A stretch of DNA of 46,729 nt from the NCBI GenBank assembly GCA_964448115.1, contig CAYUVA010000038.1, positions 1-46,729 on the forward strand, given 5' to 3'. The DNA is from CAYUVA01 sp964448115 [NCBI: uncultured bacterium] (lineage in GTDB: Bacteria > CAYUVA01). The translations under genes and the position numbers were made by a program. Below are positions 10,280 through 19,300 of the stretch, in pieces; positions within the stretch are counted from its first letter, which is position 1; every line of letters begins with the position of its first letter. The notes beneath the pieces are model-generated. The model was not told the origin of the DNA. It saw nothing but the letters and a program-made list of their open reading frames with translations, and made no database searches.

Positions 10280-11238
10280 GGCTCTTTGTCGATCTCTGTC
10301 GCTGGCTGTACTGGTTCCCATTTCGCAAGCTGATCCAGGTTCTTCCTTATCCTGTTATTATCAGCATTGCCAAGGCCTTAGGTGCTTTCATCCATGCCCT
10401 TCACCGTCCCTTCAGACAAGTGGTAAATAATGAGCTAATCGCATTCCCAAGTCTGAACCTGGATGAAAAAATGCTGTCCCAGGCCACAAAAAAGGGATTG
10501 CAGCAAAAGATGCTCAGCCAATTCGAGACATTCCTATTCAAGAAGATGAATCGACAATGGGTGGAGAGATATACAAGAATAGATGGGCTTGAGCTACTCG
10601 ACCAGGCACTTGAAAAAGGCAAAGGAGCAATAATCCTCATCGCCCACTTCGGCGCTAACCAGATGATCATGCCCATGCTGGGGCATCGCGGATACAAGGT
10701 CAACCAGATCGGTGCCCAACCCGGAGACTTTCACAGGATCCATGGAATCAAGCCCTCGAAGATGGAACAAAGGATCTTCAATTTACGCAAGGCGCTAGAG
10801 GATGCGCTTCCAGCTCATATCCACCATATCAAGACCTCCATGCGCCCTGTCTTCAGAGCCTTGCATGCCGGCGAGATATTGATCATCGCCTACGAGGGTC
10901 GCGGGGGAGGCAAATGGATGCAAACCAGCATCCTAGGCAGAACGGCGAGTATCTCGGCAGGTCCATACTTCATAGCAAAAAGGACTGGTGCGCCCATACT
11001 TCCAGCCTTTCACCTTAGAGATGATAAGGGATGCAATCGGCTAATAATACACCAGCCAATCAAGATACCGATAGAGCTGGAGACCGACATATTCGATGGC
11101 AACCAGTGCCAATTCGCTTTGCTGCTGGGGGATTATATCCAGCATTACCCAGAGTATTATACACCGCTGCTTTACGAGGCTGCTCGGCGCCAAAAGATCG
11201 ATGATCCACCACTTTTCTCACGCAAAGACGCAAAGTAA
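10276..11238 (+). CDS. LpxL/HtrB-like lysophospholipid or lipid A acyltransferase
   Basis: A 320-residue protein with the pattern of the LpxL/HtrB acyltransferase family, inner-membrane enzymes that add acyl chains to lipid A or related lipids. It has a hydrophobic N-terminal anchor (LIQVLPYPVIISIAKALGAF) and a His-containing active-site stretch, AHFGANQM, around residue 125. The classic motif is H-x4-D/E; here the acidic position reads Gln, so either the catalytic pair is arranged differently or the substrate class differs. The block YEGRGGGKWMQ...GR is also family-like. It overlaps the upstream epimerase gene by ATGA. The last residues (SRKDAK-stop) are encoded by a dispersed CACGCAAAGACGCAAAG repeat, suggesting that the original 3' end was replaced. 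Confidence 0.82.
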   Translation: MRLFVDLCRWLYWFPFRKLIQVLPYPVIISIAKALGAFIHALHRPFRQVVNNELIAFPSLNLDEKMLSQATKKGLQQKMLSQFETFLFKKMNRQWVERYTRIDGLELLDQALEKGKGAIILIAHFGANQMIMPMLGHRGYKVNQIGAQPGDFHRIHGIKPSKMEQRIFNLRKALEDALPAHIHHIKTSMRPVFRALHAGEILIIAYEGRGGGKWMQTSILGRTASISAGPYFIAKRTGAPILPAFHLRDDKGCNRLIIHQPIKIPIELETDIFDGNQCQFALLLGDYIQHYPEYYTPLLYEAARRQKIDDPPLFSRKDAK

Positions 11239-11339
11239 AATGCGTGCTCATCTCTTTCCTCTTTGCGTCTTTGCGTCTTTGCGTGGTACTCTCTTTCTTT
11301 CCTTCTTTCCTATCCAGCTTCTCAGCGCCTTTGCGTGAG
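11217..11339. repeat. Cluster of three GCGTCTTTGCGT-type dispersed repeat units
   Basis: Three copies lie here: CTCACGCAAAGACGCAAAG (11217-11235), the inverted CTTTGCGTCTTTGCGT plus CTTTGCGTG (11261-11285), and CGCCTTTGCGTGAG (11326-11339). The first encodes the C-terminus and stop of the acyltransferase; the third encodes the C-terminus and stop of the convergent VIT/VWA gene. Related copies are at 34697-34710 and 44921-44937. The inverted units could fold into a hairpin between convergent genes. Confidence 0.75.
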
Positions 11340-13529
11340 GCTCTCGCGGTCTTTGTCGCTCAGAGTTTCCAAGCCTTTATCCTCGCTTATGATCAGCACC
11401 AGGTCATCAAGACAGATCTTGATATTGGCTGCGAGTGCTAGTTGATCCTTCAGATCTGGACGAAGTTTCATCAGCTCCATGTAGGCATCGCTTAAGAACT
11501 TTATTTCCAGGGTCTTTTGGCTGCTGAGATCATCAGGGCACGAGGAATCGACCAGGAAATTATCTTTGGCATAGAAGATCTTTCCACCGGCGGCTCTGGC
11601 ATCTGGAGCCATTGCTTCCTCGGCTATATTTGCTCTCTTCATCCTGTCAAGTTGCTTGCTCATTTGCACGGCAGCCTTGCCTTTAGATTCTCCCATGGCG
11701 GGGGCTTGCGCTTTTAGCGGACCGGGTGCTCCGAAGCCATTGACGGAATATGCGTGATGTGCAACATCCATCCTTTGCGGTTGATCCTTCTCGGTTACCA
11801 GGTAAGCGGTGTATGGGGTCATTATGCCGTAGCGTTTCCCTAGATAAACCACCTCATCCTTTAGCTCCTTGGTCTCGCCGTGCAGCTTGATCTGCTCTAG
11901 CAGGAATCCGACCTTGCGATTTGCCCAAAGATTGGCGATGAAGTCATGGCGCTCTTGGAGCTTGGGGAATTTGCCCTCGAAGGTGAAACTTTTGGATTTG
12001 CCGGCAACCTTGCCGGTTAGCTTGACAGCGGTCGCTCCTGAGCCTTTATATCTGCCGGTGATGATAAGCTGGGAACCCTTGAACAGATCTGGCAGCCGGC
12101 TGGGATAAATGTCATAGGCATCGATCTTGCCGAAGTCCAGCTTCAGGTCGGTGAGCACTGGCTTGCTGACCTTGGTGTAGAAGGCTGAGACCTTTACCTC
12201 GATGTCTTCGTTAGGTTCAACATAAGTGCTTATGCCCTTATTTTCGACTGCCAGGCTATCGAGCAGATTAGTGTTCACATCATAACCGACCCCGAAGATG
12301 AAGAAGCGAGCTTGGTTCTTGCCGGGATCGTTTGTCTGAGCCACATTCTTTGTGATATTCGCCGTATTGGTCTCACCGACCGTTGCCTCGCCATCGGTGA
12401 GGAAGATCACCTGGTGGGTTCGCTGGTTATCGGGGAGTATCTTCAGCGCTTCAAGCAGCGCACCGTTGATATTGGTTCCGCCTCCAGCGTCCAGGCTTTC
12501 GATAAATTCAACGCCCTTGCTGATATTTTCAGCATCAGCCTTGGCCATCTCAGGCTTGAACAGGCGAACATCATTGGAAAAGGCGATTATATTGAAGGTG
12601 TCATCCTTGCTCAGCCCTTGCACGCCGAATTTAAGGGCGTTTTTAGCTTGTTCGATCTTCTCCCCGCGCATGGAGCCGGAGATATCGAGCACGAAGATGA
12701 TATCCTTGGGCTGTATCTCCCCCTCCTTGAGCTCGTACTGGGGGGTAATGGTACACAGGAAGAATCCATCCTCGTCCTTTGGATTGTAGGTCAGAAGCGA
12801 CAGCCCCATATCCTTGGCTGACAGGCTATATAGAAGCTGAAAGTGTTTATCTGCCCTGAAGTCTTTGGCTTCCAAGCCGATGCGGGCGCTCTTATCGCTT
12901 TTCCTGTTAACATCGACCTGGTGGCTGGGGCTGTAGATGGTCTTCAATGGGATGGAGCTATCGAGCCTTATATCCATACTGAACTGGCTGATCGGCTGCT
13001 GGAGCAGGTTCTGTATCTTCATGGGGAATGTATAGTTAATGAAGTCGCCATCGAGCTGGAGCGCCTGGGTGTAGCTGATCTCAATCTGCTTGTCCGAGTT
13101 AGGCTCTATGGGGAAGACGCGGGCGCGGAAGATGCCAGAGCCGATGTATTCAAGCAGAGCCGGGTCGCGCATGGAGCGCACGATATCCTCGTATATCTTG
13201 CGAGCCTTTTCGACCTCCATTAGCTCGCCCTTCACCCGCTCGCCGGCGATCCACATAACGAACTCATCGACCGCAGCACCGCGGGGAAGGGGGAAATAGT
13301 ATGTCCCTTCCAGCCTTCTATTGTGCGGATTATAGAAGACCTGCTTTATGGTGGTCTTTGCCACCTGTTCCTCGATCTCAACTGTTACAAAGACTGATTT
13401 CACGGTGAGTGGACTCTGCCGGGGAATATCCGGGATCGGTTGCGGGATTATGAACCCGATGCCGTAAGCGCTGCTGCTTAGCATTATTACGACAAGCGCC
13501 ATTAAAGCTATCCTAGATGCTCTTTTCAT
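11322..13529 (-). CDS. VIT domain and von Willebrand factor A domain secreted protein
   Basis: About 735 residues. A signal peptide (ASRIALMALVVIMLSSSAYG) is followed by a VIT (vault/inter-alpha-trypsin) domain at about 40-180 (VEIEEQVAKTTIKQVFYNP, FPLPRGAAVDEF, GIFRARVFPIEP). A VWA domain at about 275-450 has a complete MIDAS metal site: DISGSM, the Thr of GGTNINGAL and the Asp of FLTDGEATVG. The C-terminal part carries a short DYMEL-like/DLKDQLALAANIK segment of unknown role. Two ATGs lie in tandem; AAGGAGG (13535-13541) is 5 bases from the second (13529) but only 2 from the first (13532), so 13529 is chosen. Its position after an ECF sigma/anti-sigma pair suggests an envelope protein under that system's control. 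The end is supplied by a dispersed repeat. Confidence 0.88.
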   Translation of the reverse strand: MKRASRIALMALVVIMLSSSAYGIGFIIPQPIPDIPRQSPLTVKSVFVTVEIEEQVAKTTIKQVFYNPHNRRLEGTYYFPLPRGAAVDEFVMWIAGERVKGELMEVEKARKIYEDIVRSMRDPALLEYIGSGIFRARVFPIEPNSDKQIEISYTQALQLDGDFINYTFPMKIQNLLQQPISQFSMDIRLDSSIPLKTIYSPSHQVDVNRKSDKSARIGLEAKDFRADKHFQLLYSLSAKDMGLSLLTYNPKDEDGFFLCTITPQYELKEGEIQPKDIIFVLDISGSMRGEKIEQAKNALKFGVQGLSKDDTFNIIAFSNDVRLFKPEMAKADAENISKGVEFIESLDAGGGTNINGALLEALKILPDNQRTHQVIFLTDGEATVGETNTANITKNVAQTNDPGKNQARFFIFGVGYDVNTNLLDSLAVENKGISTYVEPNEDIEVKVSAFYTKVSKPVLTDLKLDFGKIDAYDIYPSRLPDLFKGSQLIITGRYKGSGATAVKLTGKVAGKSKSFTFEGKFPKLQERHDFIANLWANRKVGFLLEQIKLHGETKELKDEVVYLGKRYGIMTPYTAYLVTEKDQPQRMDVAHHAYSVNGFGAPGPLKAQAPAMGESKGKAAVQMSKQLDRMKRANIAEEAMAPDARAAGGKIFYAKDNFLVDSSCPDDLSSQKTLEIKFLSDAYMELMKLRPDLKDQLALAANIKICLDDLVLIISEDKGLETLSDKDRESLTQRR

Positions 13530-13644
13530 CATTGCCTCCTTAATGTTACATGCTGGTCATCAAGCCCTATTTGGGGGGCTGCTCGACGACCGGTTATCAT
13601 TGTCGAAGCCAGCAAAAAAAGTATGCGCGCAAAAATATCTTATG

Positions 13645-14793
13645 CTAATGGATCATCTCCAGGGAGATCTCCAGGTCAGCCTCTACAGGCTTCCCGGCAG
13701 CTCTTGCCGGCTCGAAGCGCCAGGTCTTGAACTGCTGGATCAACGCATTGCGCAGCGAGTATTCCAGGTTATAGCCCTTGTAGAATCTCCACCAGCTAAC
13801 CGCGCCGGCGCTATCGATCCCAAGCCGAATCGTGATCCTTTCCGGCAGCCGTTTCCTAGCTCGGTAGGCAATGCTGGTACCTGCCAGATCGGTGATCAGC
13901 AAGGGGGGTGAAACCTGCTGGGCATATTGTTCAACTGGTTTTATCTGGAGCGGCTTGTCTTGCTTAAATTCAAGCCTGACTAGCCCTATTCCCGCTGCTC
14001 CCCCGTGTTCAGGCGCTTCTGCCTTGAAAGTGCCTACCGCCCCTTGCATCTTAGCGCCAAGAGGTCCCGGCTCATCATCTGCGATGCTCCAGGCCAAAGA
14101 TGCAGTAAAGATAAAGGCAGGTTCCCTATCCGATGAGCGCTCCCAAGCCCCCTTGTGCGGGGCTTTTGCTTTGAATGTTTCTGCCTTCTTCCTGGCTGGT
14201 CTTGAAACATCGCTGGCGGGTGTTGGCGCCTCGGACAAGCTTGCATCAGCCATGGATGGTTTGGATTCGGGTCGTTGCCTGTTGGCTGCACTCTGCTGTT
14301 GTTTTTGTTGTGCTTGTCGCAGAAGTTCGAGCAGCGCCTGCCTTTGCTCTTCGGTCTGCCTGGGCTGCTTCTGAGCTATCTTTCCTCCTTTTGCCAAGAT
14401 CTCCTCCAGGCGCACCTTCTGTTCCTGGGGGAAAAGTTCCGGCGCCATCTGTTTTTGCTCCTTTTTAACCAGGAAAACCACAAGCACGGCGACGGTGCAA
14501 ACTACCAATGCGCTCAGGGTTACATAAGACGGACGCAGCAGCCTCCTGTATAAGGGGGGTGATTTCTCCATATCATCGATGCGGGTGATGACCTTGTCTT
14601 CAATGCTTGCAGGTGCTTCAAGGCTATCTAATCCCCTCAAGCCTTGAACCATATTATTTAGTTCATCGAGATACTTTTTGCACTCGGCGCATTCGTCCAG
14701 GTGCTTGCATATTTTTGCCACCTCTCGTTTGCTTGCCGTGTTATCTATATATGAACTAAGAAGCTCCCTGATGCTCAAACATTTCCCTTTCAT
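13645..14793 (-). CDS. Zinc-finger anti-sigma factor with TonB-C-like periplasmic domain
   Basis: A 382-residue membrane protein. Residues 1-60 form a cytoplasmic zf-HC2-type anti-sigma domain with H31-x3-C35-x2-C38 (HLDECAEC). One membrane segment lies at about 88-112 (VTLSALVVCTVAVLVVFLV). A long Gln/Ala/Pro-rich stretch then leads to a C-terminal domain (about 310-382) resembling the TonB C-terminal fold: LPERITIRLGIDSAGAV ... FKTWRFEPARAAGKPVEADL. The start overlaps the sigma gene stop (ATGA). By family analogy it holds the ECF sigma factor inactive at the membrane; the periplasmic domain is the likely sensor. The TonB-like tail is unusual for an anti-sigma factor. Confidence 0.85.
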   Translation of the reverse strand: MKGKCLSIRELLSSYIDNTASKREVAKICKHLDECAECKKYLDELNNMVQGLRGLDSLEAPASIEDKVITRIDDMEKSPPLYRRLLRPSYVTLSALVVCTVAVLVVFLVKKEQKQMAPELFPQEQKVRLEEILAKGGKIAQKQPRQTEEQRQALLELLRQAQQKQQQSAANRQRPESKPSMADASLSEAPTPASDVSRPARKKAETFKAKAPHKGAWERSSDREPAFIFTASLAWSIADDEPGPLGAKMQGAVGTFKAEAPEHGGAAGIGLVRLEFKQDKPLQIKPVEQYAQQVSPPLLITDLAGTSIAYRARKRLPERITIRLGIDSAGAVSWWRFYKGYNLEYSLRNALIQQFKTWRFEPARAAGKPVEADLEISLEMIH

Positions 14794-15383
14794 AGCCTCA
14801 CCCCCATCTTGGTCAGTATCTCCTTAAGCTCGTTTCTGGCTCTACTCAGCCTGCTTTTCACGGTGCCAGAGGGGAGCTGGAGCGCCTCCTCAAGCTCTTT
14901 GTACTCCATGCCCTGGATATCGCGCATGATTATGATAGCCCTGTATTCGTGGCTGAGCTTTTGCAGCGCCTGGTTTATATGGCTGGCGATCTGCTTGGCA
15001 TAAGCCTGGTCAGAGGGATCTGGGCTAGAGTTTGCCAGTTTATCCTTCAACGACCTGCTACCTTCGGACTCGTCATCGCCATTTAGCGAGTCGTGCAGCC
15101 TTGATTTATCGCTTCTGCGGTAGGTCAGGCACTGGTTCAGCGCGATTCGCCTTATCCAGGTGGCAAGCGAGGCTTCTTTCCTGAACTTGCGAAGCCCCTT
15201 ATAGATGTTTATCAATGTCTCCTGGGTGATATCCTCGGCAATGGCTGCATCGCCGGTCATGCGATAGGCTAGGTTGTATATGCTTGCCTGGTATCGCTGC
15301 ACGATGAGCCGAAACTTTCCCTTGTCCCCAGCCACGATATCGTTGATCAGTTGCGATTCATTGATCTCCTCTGTCTCGACCAT
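14790..15383 (-). CDS. ECF-family RNA polymerase sigma factor
   Basis: A 197-residue group-4 sigma factor with region 2 (RYQASIYNLAYRMTGDAAIAE then DITQETLINIYKG, TWIRRIALNQCL) and region 4 (LSHEYRAIIIMRDIQGMEYK, LQLPSGTVKSRLSRARNELK). The start is placed at ATG 15383, with AGGAGA about 7 bases upstream. This gives the usual ECF length, whereas the frame open to 15512 would add 43 residues unlike the family. It is coupled to the anti-sigma gene by ATGA, the standard arrangement of a sigma/anti-sigma pair. An ECF-like promoter lies upstream, suggesting autoregulation. Confidence 0.92.
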   Translation of the reverse strand: MVETEEINESQLINDIVAGDKGKFRLIVQRYQASIYNLAYRMTGDAAIAEDITQETLINIYKGLRKFRKEASLATWIRRIALNQCLTYRRSDKSRLHDSLNGDDESEGSRSLKDKLANSSPDPSDQAYAKQIASHINQALQKLSHEYRAIIIMRDIQGMEYKELEEALQLPSGTVKSRLSRARNELKEILTKMGVRL

Positions 15384-15525
15384 TAGAGATCTCCTTCCAT
15401 GAAAATCGACCGTTTGTTTCCAGCATAGAATATTATCAAATTTCTCTTTGCTAGGTAAGTAGTCTCCTTTTTTAGTACCTATGATCATTTTCTGTATTGC
15501 TATTTGGCTCATCTCGATAGTAATA

Positions 15526-15551
15526 GAGACAGTATGCAGTCAAAATGTTCC
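15526..15551 (-). promoter_or_regulatory. Candidate ECF-type autoregulatory promoter
   Basis: On the minus strand GGAAC (15551-15547) is followed, after 16 bases, by GTC (15530-15528) in the context CTGTCTC. GGAAC-N16-GTC resembles RpoE-like ECF promoters. A start near 15519 would leave a leader of about 135 bases before ATG 15383, consistent with the shorter start of the sigma gene. Confidence 0.35.
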
Positions 15552-15668
15552 AATAATTCTGTTGATGGTTGGCGGTTGATGCGCTGGGAAGGCTGCAAGA
15601 AGGGGATTGTTAATTGGCCAGACTTCTGGCAAGTTGAATGAGGATGTTAGCTATGAAAAGCAAAGACT

Positions 15669-15833
15669 TTATTCATCTTCCTCTTCTTTGGGTGTTCCAT
15701 AGAGATAGTGATCTATGTTTTTGGCTGCATCCCTGGGTAGTTTATCCCATTCCTGTTCGGGTATAGTAGCTAGGCTATTGATCTCTGTCAAATTAGCGCA
15801 GGCTCTTGAGAAATCGCGCTGGCACCCCGCCAT
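15669..15833 (-). CDS. Small unknown protein (54 residues, overlooked short gene)
   Basis: The frame runs from ATG 15833 to TAA 15669 and overlaps the end of the upstream acyltransferase gene by 41 bases. The last 40 residues look truly coding: EINSLATIPEQEWDKLPRDA then AKNIDHYLYGTPKEEEDE, acidic and compositionally normal. The first 14 residues (MAGCQRDFSRACAN) are less convincing, and a TTG at 15791, one base after the acyltransferase stop, may be the real start. The pattern xWDxLPxDxAxNxDHYLYGxP resembles short acidic proteins I cannot name with confidence. No partner toxin is visible nearby. Confidence 0.5.
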   Translation of the reverse strand: MAGCQRDFSRACANLTEINSLATIPEQEWDKLPRDAAKNIDHYLYGTPKEEEDE

Positions 15834-16332
15834 ACAATGCGCCTGGCTCTACATCCCCTACTACTACAGCTCCAGCAGCTACAGCGGAACCGGGACCGAT
15901 GCTTATGCCCATAGCTATGGTTGCCCCGGTGGCGATGAAAGAGCCTTGCTTGATGGTTACCGGCGCTTGTGATGCAGGGAATTGTTTCTGCAGCGGATGT
16001 TCCGCATAGCCTACATTGATATGGGTCAGGATATTTACCCGCTCGGCGATGGTTACATGATCCTCCAGGATTATCCTGTCAGCCAGGTCAAGCAGGCAAT
16101 CGTTGCCAATAAAACAATTGTCGCCCATTACCAGGTTCTTGAAGCTCCCCCGATACAGGTTGAAAAGGCGAATGTCATGGATCACGCATCCTTTGCCAAT
16201 CTTTGCGCCGAGCAGCCTAAGCAGCCATATCCGCAGCGGAGAATAGGGCAGCAGACGAATCAGCATACAGAAAGGCTCTGTGTAAAGGTAACGCAATGCC
16301 TTGCGCCAACCGATTGCAGAAATGCTTCTCAC
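15793..16332 (-). CDS. Hexapeptide-repeat (left-handed beta-helix) acyltransferase
   Basis: A 179-residue protein with hexapeptide repeats typical of the LbH acyltransferase family (MaaA, WbbJ and serine acetyltransferase relatives): AKIGKGCVIHDIRL, MGDNCFIGNDCLLDL, LEDHVTIAERVNILTHIN, IGPGSAVAAGAVVVGDVEPG, ending GVPARFLKSLR. The His in ILTHINVG probably takes the catalytic role. The start codon is GTG at 16332; no strong ribosome site is seen. It lies 49 bases after the giant prepilin gene in the same direction and may acetylate a sugar in a surface glycan. The substrate is unknown. Confidence 0.85.
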   Translation of the reverse strand: MRSISAIGWRKALRYLYTEPFCMLIRLLPYSPLRIWLLRLLGAKIGKGCVIHDIRLFNLYRGSFKNLVMGDNCFIGNDCLLDLADRIILEDHVTIAERVNILTHINVGYAEHPLQKQFPASQAPVTIKQGSFIATGATIAMGISIGPGSAVAAGAVVVGDVEPGALYGGVPARFLKSLR

Positions 16333-16381
16333 TACTCTATGCTTAAATTAAAGGTAATCTAAACTACTCTTGAAGCAACCA

Positions 16382-19300
16382 TTAATAGCAAAGCACACGG
16401 TAATTATCGAACCAGCTTCGGGTCTTGTAGGCTCTCAAACCGATAGCGCCGGTGGTGGGCAGATGACTGGTATCCTCGAACTGGTGCCACACGATAAGCT
16501 CATTAGGTGGCCGGTAGATTTGTACGAAGATGCTGGTAGCTATTACATCGATGATTATCTTGTAGCTCTGCCCAAGAGTGAGGGCGGTTATTGGCACGAA
16601 GCCTGTCTCTACTGGTTGGACATTTATCGGATCCCAGTATGCGTACCTGATGCGCCAGTCGATGCCGTTGCGGTTATCTACTTGTACCATATAGAATGTA
16701 TCATCCCCCATTCGCCTGAATACGAAGTATGGACCAAAGTGTCCGATACCGCTACTTGTCTGCTGGATTACGAAGTCGCACTCGATGCGGTAGTCAGTCC
16801 AAGCCTCGTTCCCTTCCCAGGCTCTAGCTGATCCGTTAGGAATATCGACCTGATAGACATAGTTTCCACCGGCATCTATTACCGTCCAGTTAGCATCCGG
16901 CTCCTCATCCCAGGCTGCTGGTGGACCGCTCTCGAAGTTATCGAAGAAGCACTGGGCAGCGGTCGGTGTCGGAGTCGGCGTATCCGCGCAGGTACTTGCA
17001 GTCAGCACCGCAAAATTATCGAAGTCAACGGCGCTGTTGCGATCTCGCAACCCTACACGCCCGGATAATGAAAGACCTGGATAGGGCGAGGTGAAGCTCT
17101 CACTATCGATCAGGTCGCCGCTCGATATATCTATCAAGCGTACCGAGAAAGCCTTTCCTTCAGCAGAGACGATCAACTTGTATGGGTATGCTGTATTTAT
17201 GCTGCCTGCTATCTGCTTGTTATGTTCCTGGAATAGGTTTCCATCCTTGAGGTATCCGAAGGTCAGGTACCAGACACCGCTGATGCGGATAAGCCCTGTT
17301 ATATAGCTGTTATTGAAATTTACCGCTCGGGTAACGATCTGCACCCCAGTCGTTCCCTCGTTGTATATCTGCGATATGCTAAAATCTACTTGCACCGTGT
17401 AGTCATCCCAGGAGGAGTTACCAACCAGGCTGAGGGCGGTGATGCCAGCTCCAGAATCTCCGACATATTTGCCGGACATCACGCTCCATTGAGTGGCAGG
17501 TGGCATCGGATCCCAGTTATCCGCATCGCCATCGTCGAAATCATCGGTCATGCAAATAACCAGCGTGGGCAGCGGTGTGGGAGTGGCAGTCGCTGTATTG
17601 GTTGGGAGGCTTGTATCGGTCGGTGTGGGTGTTTGGGTCGGCGTCGCCGTGCTGGTAAAGGCTACCGTTGTGGTGGATGTCGGCGTAACCGTCGGCGTGC
17701 TGGTCGGCGTCTCCCAAGGAGTATCTGGGCATCGAACCCTAACCGACTCGAAGTGCGACCTGCCGTTCTTGACATAGAAGCCTATGCTGCCCTGCCTTGA
17801 AGCATCCGGGATGGTGGCGGATAACTGAGCCAGCAGGGTTGTTGTGTTAATATCGAAGATGTTATAGGTAACCCGGTTGGCATCGATTATCACCTGGTTG
17901 AAGTATCCGGTTGCGCCGTTTATAGCTCCTGTAACATCGATCCTATCCCCGATCTCGTTGAAGGTACCATCATAATATACCAGGCGCAGGTACTTTTTCG
18001 GTCCCTCTCTTAGTACCTGTGCCATGTAGAAGTCGTTCGGGCCAAGGGCTTTGAATGCGAAGCCGGTATAGTTATACTGGCTGGTATCCAGATCAGCGAA
18101 ACTGGCATAGGCTTCGATTGTTATGTCATTCCATGTGGGATCCCCAGCGAATGTAACCGCCCCGAACATGTCGTTACTGTTGCCGATGTACTCGAAGTAT
18201 GGACCCACGAACTCGACCCACCACTCCTCATCGCTGAACTCGATCCAACCAGCAGCGTCCCCGTCCTCGAAGTTATCCTCGAAGCAGACCGGCATGGTAG
18301 GTGTTGGGGTATTAGTTGGCGTCAGAGTCGGCGTGGCGGTATCAGCCTGTGTATTTGTCGGAATAGTTGTAGGTGTATTTGTCGGCGTGGCGGTATCGGT
18401 CGGCTCCGGCGTCATGGTCGCAGTTGCAGTGGGAGTATTCTCCATCGGATAGCAGTGAACCAACAGGTTATCGAAGTAAACCGTGCTCCTGAAGACCCTG
18501 AAGCCTATGTTTCCTGTGGAATTTAGGTAACCCTCTATAAGTCCGTGCAGGTAACCGATGAGATTATAAGCACTGTCGAATAGCTCCATCTGGACAACAT
18601 CACCATAGACCATCACCCTGAGGATATAGATGGTATCAAGCTCCAATGCTTGGCTCAGTTGGGTTCTATATTCCGGCAAGGAGTGATAGCCACTGCCGGT
18701 AACGAAGCCGAAGCGCAGATACCAGATACCATCTTCATTATGGATATTGGGGTAGAAGTAGTCACTGAATCCCCTCGCTCTTACTGCTACTCCCATTCCA
18801 TGTCTATTGAAATGAGCCTCATGGAGCACGAACATGGTCTCAATGGAATAATTCTCCCAATCCTCGGAGCCAACCAAGATTGTAGAGCTATCCCTCGGGG
18901 TTCCACCAGCGTTGCTATTTCCCTCTAGCACATAAGTGAATGGGTTTCTGAATCTCACTTGCCACTTATCGAGGTGCTCCAATCCCCACCCATCCACATT
19001 ATCATTTGGTGGCTCGAAGGTGGTGGCGAGACAGACATCGGTCGGCGTCGGCTCGATAGTGGGAGTCGGCGTATATGAATAGGTGAACTCTGGCGTGTTT
19101 GTCGGTGTCCAGGTTGGAACCGTTGTCCTAGTAGCGGTCGGCGTCCTGGTGGGAGTTACCGACCAGGTCGGAGACGGCGTCCAGGTCGGATTGGGAACCA
19201 CCATATACATCGGGCAGCTACCGCTCTCACCGGTCATCGGAATACTATAGTACATCCTGAAGTCAATGCGCGTGCAATACATGGAGTCGCCGCCATAGAC

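Noticed and set aside
11096-11441. Short frames reading FxxLCVFASLR-type peptides across 11220-11340
   Set aside because: This peptide is the translation of the dispersed CTTTGCGTCTTTGCGT repeat, and the frames overlap two real gene ends.
12312-12821. 169-codon plus-strand frame opposite the VIT/VWA gene
   Set aside because: It is antisense to a conserved VWA domain; nothing protein-like was recognised.
15669-16332. Possible frameshifted fusion of the hexapeptide acyltransferase with the small downstream frame
   Set aside because: The acyltransferase has a normal C-terminus (GVPARFLKSLR), so two separate overlapping genes are more likely.
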